Below are positions 6,934 to 10,242 of a stretch of 10,242 nucleotides of DNA, one piece after another. The stretch's first letter is position 1. The number at the start of each line of letters is the position of its first letter. A program made the translations under genes and the position numbers. This DNA is from Brachionus koreanus (Eukaryota; Rotifera; Eurotatoria; Ploima; Brachionidae), in the NCBI GenBank assembly GCA_016987375.1, contig PJRA01000011.1, positions 1,685,365 through 1,695,606 on the forward strand, read 5' to 3'. The notes under the pieces are model-generated. The model was not told the origin of the DNA. It ran no database searches and saw only the letters and a program-made list of their open reading frames with translations.

Positions 6934-9900
6934 GTAAATTTAAATTAATATAGAATTTAATTTATTTTATTTTTTTTTATTAAAATGAAATTTTTTTAGA
7001 AACAAAAAAATAAAAAAGAAATTGATCAAAAATTTTTGTAAATATTTCTTTATTTTGAATATATTTTTAAAAAATTTTTTTGAAGGTCCTACTGCAAATG
7101 TCGATCATCCATCAAATATGCATTCTTGATTATTTTTTTTTCGATTATCATTACATTTTTGACAATTTTAATTATTCTAGCAATAAGTACTTATAAAAAA
7201 TCTATTGAAATAAAATTTTCTTCACATTAAATTTTGAAGAGCCTTGTCTGTTGAAAAAATGTCACAAAAATGCTTCATTGTGCATAAACCGATTTCCATT
7301 TTGGGCTCAATGTATTTGTGATTTGGGCTATGCAGGGAACGGCAAGTCACATTGCGTTGAATGTGGTATAAGCTACGTAAACCCTAATTTACAGCGAGTG
7401 GTAGGTGGTAAAGACAGTTTGATGTCGTCGTGGCCCTTCGCAGTCTACATAATTCAAACATATCAAGGTAAATATGAAATAAAAGGGTCCAACCGACTCA
7501 TAAATTATAGTTGGGTTTGTGGTGGGACTATATTGAATCAACGAACTATACTTACAGCAGCTCACTGCATACAAGATAAATTTTTCCAATACGAAGATGA
7601 CCACGGTGATTATTTTACCCTAGACATCAAATGGAATCAATGGTATAGTAGTGTAGAATCAACTTTACAAGTTTTTGCTGGAATCTATGACTTAAGAAAC
7701 ACTAACATGTCGCAAAAACTGAAAGTAAAAAGAGTAAATAAAGTAAACACATTTTTTTATTCTCTTATTGCACTCTGGATATTATCAATATTAAGCATAA
7801 CTTAACTAATTTTGCTGAAAAAATGTTTGATAATTTTAAGTAATAAAAATAAAATATATTAGATTACGAAGTTCTGATTAAAAAAAGAAAAGCAAAATTA
7901 AATTTTTTCTTCAGATTCAAATCAAATTACAAATTATTTTATATAAATGATGTACAAAATATAATAAATTTTAAACATTTATTATGTTTAGTTAATGAAA
8001 TATTTTATTTGTATTATAGAGACATTATTTATTCTCTGTTGGGACAAATAAATTTCTTAAAAAGACTGTTTAAATTGGTTCAAATAGTTTTTAATTTAAA
8101 AAATTTTGTAAATAGTAAATTTTAATTTTAATTTAAACAATAATTATTTTTATAAAAAATTAACATTTTTAATAGCTAGCATAATTTCACTTAATAAAAT
8201 AATTTTGTTTAGGGAGAATAGGACATTCAAATTAGCAATATTTTTTTTATATTAGTGTTTAGTATGATATGAAAAACACAAAATGTCTATAAAATTTGAA
8301 AAGATAAAATGATTAATTCTAAAATTTTAATTTCTAAATTATTCAATGAAATTTTAAAGAAAATATGAATTTAATATTTTTATGCCTTTAAATATATGTG
8401 ATAAAATGTAGATATCAATTTTTTTTCTTGTATTTCGATTAAATTAATGACAAATTATCTTGCTTACAATATCTAAATATTTCTATTTAATCTATTAATT
8501 TAAATTTAAAAATGACAAAAATTTGAAGGATTAAGTAGCTTTACTGTACAATAATTGCGATGATGTTTTTCAAATGGTTTTGAAACTTTTTACATTTCTC
8601 TTTATATTTTTAATCATAATCTATAATCTTTTTATATTTATATAGAATCGTTTCTAAAATCAAACGATCAAGTCACGTGAATTACAAAAAAATTCAATAA
8701 AGATTTACATTTTCAGCAACACAAAGTCAGTCAGAGTGTTTACATTTACTGTATATAGATAATCTTATATATTTTAATTTTTTCTAGCCTGAAAATAATT
8801 CCTTGAGGTTCAAAAAAAACTTCATTAAATAAAACTTAATCAAATTGTATAAAATAATTACTTTATTTAAGATGTTATCAATAATAACAAATTAATGATT
8901 TAAAATTAAAAAAAATTAAAATTTTAGTCTAACTTTATGAAACTAAGAATATCTAAAATTTTGTTTTAGAATAGTGTTTTTCAAAAGTTGAAAATTCAAA
9001 ATGAAGGTTCATAAATTAAGTAAATACATGAGATTTGACTTCAATAATAAAGTGAGAAAAGATAAGATAATTTCATTAGCATATTAATGAACAATTATTT
9101 TATAATGACTTAAAGAACCTATATTTTTATTATTGATTAAAATTTGATTAAATCTTTTAGGAAAAAAAAGTATTGAGACTTTTTAGAACATCAAGTTTTA
9201 CAAGTCGAAAACTGTAAATTCAAATTACTTGTATTTAAATAATTTGGCTTCAAAAATTACTTTTTATTTTTACTTTTGCTTAAGTCTGATTTAGAATTAT
9301 TCATTAAATTTTCAATTTTTAAAGCATGATCAATATGATGAGTATACTCTATTGAATGATGTAGCTACATTGGAATTAAGTGAAAATATTGAGATTCGCA
9401 AAGATATTCAGTATGCTTGTTTGCCATCTACATATTCAACAAAATATCCTGAAACAAATAGATCTGCGTTCATTATCGGATGGGGTCGAAAATCTGAAAG
9501 TAATAAATACCAATTTTTGGTTAGGATAACCACTCTTACAAAAATATTATTTTGCCAAATTTCTAGACATTTTATAATAGGCAAAAAGGAATATTTTAAT
9601 GAAAATTAAAAGAATTATTCAATTATTTAGAGTATTTGAGAAAATCTATAGTTGATTTTGTTTTTGATATTTAATTTTATAAAAAATCTTTGTAAAATTA
9701 TATATTAATTAGAACTTTGGCTTTTTAATATTTTTTTAATTAAAAACTAAAAATATTTCTAATTATTTTAAAAATTTATTAAAAATAAAATTATTAACTT
9801 AATTTTTAGACGGTTATCAATCAAAAGTACTTCAAAATTCCAAAATACATGTTTACGATGCTGACGAGTGCGCCAAAGTTGAGGTAAATGTTAATAAAAA

Positions 9901-10242
9901 TTGGGATTCTCAAATTTGCGCAGGCAGCTTGGACGGTTCACGAGATACATGCCAAGGGGGTAAATACATTATTTTTATATATTGATACTTTTTTTAAAGT
10001 GTAAATTACCCTCTAAAAGAAAAAAAGTAAAGCAATTTGCATTTTTTTTTAGATTCGGGTGGAGGTCTTTTCGTTACTGAATATTTAAAGTCAAATCAAA
10101 GTCGATATTTTGTAACAGGAATTGTGTCATATGGCGATGGATGTGCCAGAGTTGGTAAACCCGGTACAATTTTATTTATTTTTATTCAAGAAAATTCATC
10201 TTACTTTTTCAAATTTTTGTAATAGGTATTTATTCAAGAGCA
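6823..10242 (+). CDS. Type II transmembrane serine protease: tail, TM, EGF-like, trypsin-like S1 domain (partial, 3' end missing)
   Basis: Eight exons join in phase (6823-6933, 7000-7037, 7086-7186, 7240-7742, 9325-9499, 9810-9959, 10053-10163, 10226-10242+), giving exactly 402 codons before the window ends; perhaps 15-20 residues remain. There is no signal peptide. Residues 1-61 are a cytoplasmic tail, 62-83 a membrane anchor, and 86-122 an EGF-like module with six Cys (86, 91, 98, 108, 110, 122) and GYAG. Cys125-Gly126 starts the linker to the activation site R136|VVGG. The S1 domain has His192 (TAAHC), Asp263 (LLNDVATL) and Ser361 (GDSGG). Asp355 is at chymotrypsin position 189, with Gly387 and Gly397 at 216/226, so cleavage after Arg/Lys is predicted. 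Cys125-Cys283 would tether the chains after activation. Unusual: about 27 extra residues after the His (60-loop), a longer 37-loop, and loss of both Cys136 and Cys201 (Ala299, Val367). Role and substrates are unknown. Confidence 0.88.
7000..7037 (+). CDS. Protease exon 2: 38-base microexon
   Basis: It is flanked by TTTTTTTAG (AG at 6998-6999) and GTAAAT (GT at 7038). It reads KQKNKKEIDQKF plus two bases, entering at phase 0 and leaving at phase 2. Exon 3 needs phase 2 to give the membrane segment; joining exon 1 directly to exon 3 gives a frame with no membrane helix that soon stops. The phase logic is therefore the main evidence. Confidence 0.7.
7086..7186 (+). CDS. Protease exon 3: signal-anchor transmembrane segment
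   Basis: The acceptor is TTTTGAAG (AG at 7084-7085) and the donor GTACTT at 7187. The frame reads LSYCKCRSSIKY followed by about 22 strongly hydrophobic residues (62-83, rich in I, F and L). Cys53, Cys55 and basic residues precede the helix on the predicted cytoplasmic side. It leaves at phase 1, and the split codon A|AG gives Lys84. Intron 2 is only 48 bases long and intron 3 is 53. Confidence 0.75.
7240..7742 (+). CDS. Protease exon 4: EGF-like module, activation site, catalytic His
   Basis: The exon starts inside Lys84 and holds the complete EGF-like module, Cys125, R136|VVGG and the catalytic TAAHC. Three GT donors lie in frame near the end (GTAAAA, GTAAAT, GTAAAC); the last, at 7743, is preferred because it restores VKRVNK-HDQYDEYTLLND, the expected spacing to the catalytic Asp. 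Reading past it gives an unrelated tail that stops at 7805. The residues around 194-228 are the expanded 60-loop. Confidence 0.85.
7743..9324 (+). other. Intron 4 of the protease gene, 1582 bases
   Basis: It begins GTAAAC and ends TTTTTAAAG. It is far longer than the gene's other introns (48, 53, 62, 66, 93 and 310 bases). The content is very AT-rich, without a readable ORF, a recognised transposon or a skipped exon that the phases would require. A perfect TCACGTGA palindrome lies at 8673-8680. Confidence 0.75.
8673..8680. promoter_or_regulatory. Candidate E-box palindrome TCACGTGA in intron 4
   Basis: An 8-base perfect palindrome with the CACGTG core bound by bHLH-zip factors of the Myc and MITF/TFE type. 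With its leading G it reads GTCACGTGAA, one base from the CLEAR consensus. GC-containing palindromes are scarce in this intron, but a single motif is weak evidence of function. Confidence 0.25.
9325..9499 (+). CDS. Protease exon 5: catalytic Asp region
   Basis: It enters at phase 0 after TTTTTAAAG and reads HDQYDEYTLLNDVATLEL with catalytic Asp263, then YACLPS with Cys283 (partner of Cys125) and FIIGWG. Ala299 stands where Cys136 is usual. It leaves at phase 1 with donor GTAATA at 9500; the split codon A|AC gives Asn310. The frame past the donor to 9609 is intron read-through. Confidence 0.85.
9810..9959 (+). CDS. Protease exon 6: primary specificity pocket
   Basis: It enters at phase 1 after AATTTTTAG and reads through VYDADECAK (Cys330) and SQICAGS (Cys346) to GSRDTCQG, with Asp355 at the pocket-bottom position 189 and Cys357 at position 191. 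It leaves at phase 1 with donor GTAAAT at 9960, splitting the Asp codon of GDSGG. The intron before it is 310 bases (9500-9809). Confidence 0.87.
10053..10163 (+). CDS. Protease exon 7: catalytic Ser
   Basis: Joining exon 6 to the AT at 10053 restores GDSGGG with catalytic Ser361. The exon continues to TGIVSYGDGCARVGKPG; Tyr386 replaces the usual Trp215 and Cys390 pairs with Cys357. Val367 occupies the Cys201 position. It leaves at phase 1 with donor GTACAA at 10164. The preceding intron is 93 bases. Confidence 0.88.
10226..10242 (+). CDS. Protease exon 8, cut by the window edge
   Basis: After a 62-base intron ending GTAATAG, the frame G|GT ATT TAT TCA AGA GCA gives GIYSRA, the conserved strand after KPG in S1 proteases. 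The exon runs off the end of the window, so the C-terminal helix and stop codon are not seen. Confidence 0.8.

Noticed and set aside
7389..7604. Minus-strand 71-residue ORF
   Set aside because: Antisense shadow of protease exon 4, which carries clear EGF-like and S1 motifs in the plus frame.
7743..7805. Extension of the exon 4 frame to a stop at 7805 as the true C-terminus
   Set aside because: It would lack the catalytic Asp and Ser, and an in-frame GTAAAC donor joins phase-perfectly to exon 5. It is kept only as a possible alternative transcript in the findings.
8646..8667. Small hairpin with TCGTTT / AAACGA arms
   Set aside because: A six-base stem is expected by chance in a window of this length.
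9500..9609. Continuation of the exon 5 frame beyond the donor
   Set aside because: The sequence loses S1 similarity at once, and the GTAATA donor with A|AC restores a normal protease sequence in exon 6.

Overview
The window is AT-rich nuclear DNA from an animal; by eye roughly three quarters or more of the bases are A or T. It carries three protein-coding genes of metazoan type: a dual-specificity phosphatase, a rhodopsin-class G-protein-coupled receptor, and an intron-containing membrane-anchored serine protease. Most introns are short (48-93 bases) with GTAAAT-like donors and TTTTAG or AAG acceptors. The base composition, compact introns and receptor style would suit a small invertebrate such as a monogonont rotifer (Brachionus-like). 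That assignment is an inference, not something the sequence proves.

Layout. Bases 1-830 are AT-rich and non-coding, with one notable 57-bp inverted repeat at 403-568. About 830-1010 is the decayed C-terminal end of a non-LTR retrotransposon reverse transcriptase, on the minus strand. A single-exon DUSP lies on the minus strand at 1431-2129 with a poly(A) signal close behind it. About 2 kb of AT-rich spacer follows. A single-exon peptide-receptor-like GPCR lies on the minus strand at 4212-5501, again with a close poly(A) signal. A 1.3-kb divergent intergenic region separates it from a plus-strand gene running from 6823 off the right end.

The right-hand gene is the most informative result. ORFs here are short and broken, but eight exons join in phase (6823-6933, 7000-7037, 7086-7186, 7240-7742, 9325-9499, 9810-9959, 10053-10163, 10226-10242 and onward). 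They give 402 codons of a type II transmembrane serine protease: cytoplasmic tail, membrane anchor, one EGF-like module, an R|VVGG activation site and an S1 trypsin-like domain with His192, Asp263 and Ser361. A 38-base microexon is needed to bring the tail into frame with the membrane segment. The protease has a very long insertion next to the catalytic His and has lost both cysteines of the 136-201 disulfide.

The three genes have no evident shared pathway; two signalling proteins and one cell-surface protease sit side by side as ordinary neighbours. I see no CRISPR array, operon, rRNA or tRNA.
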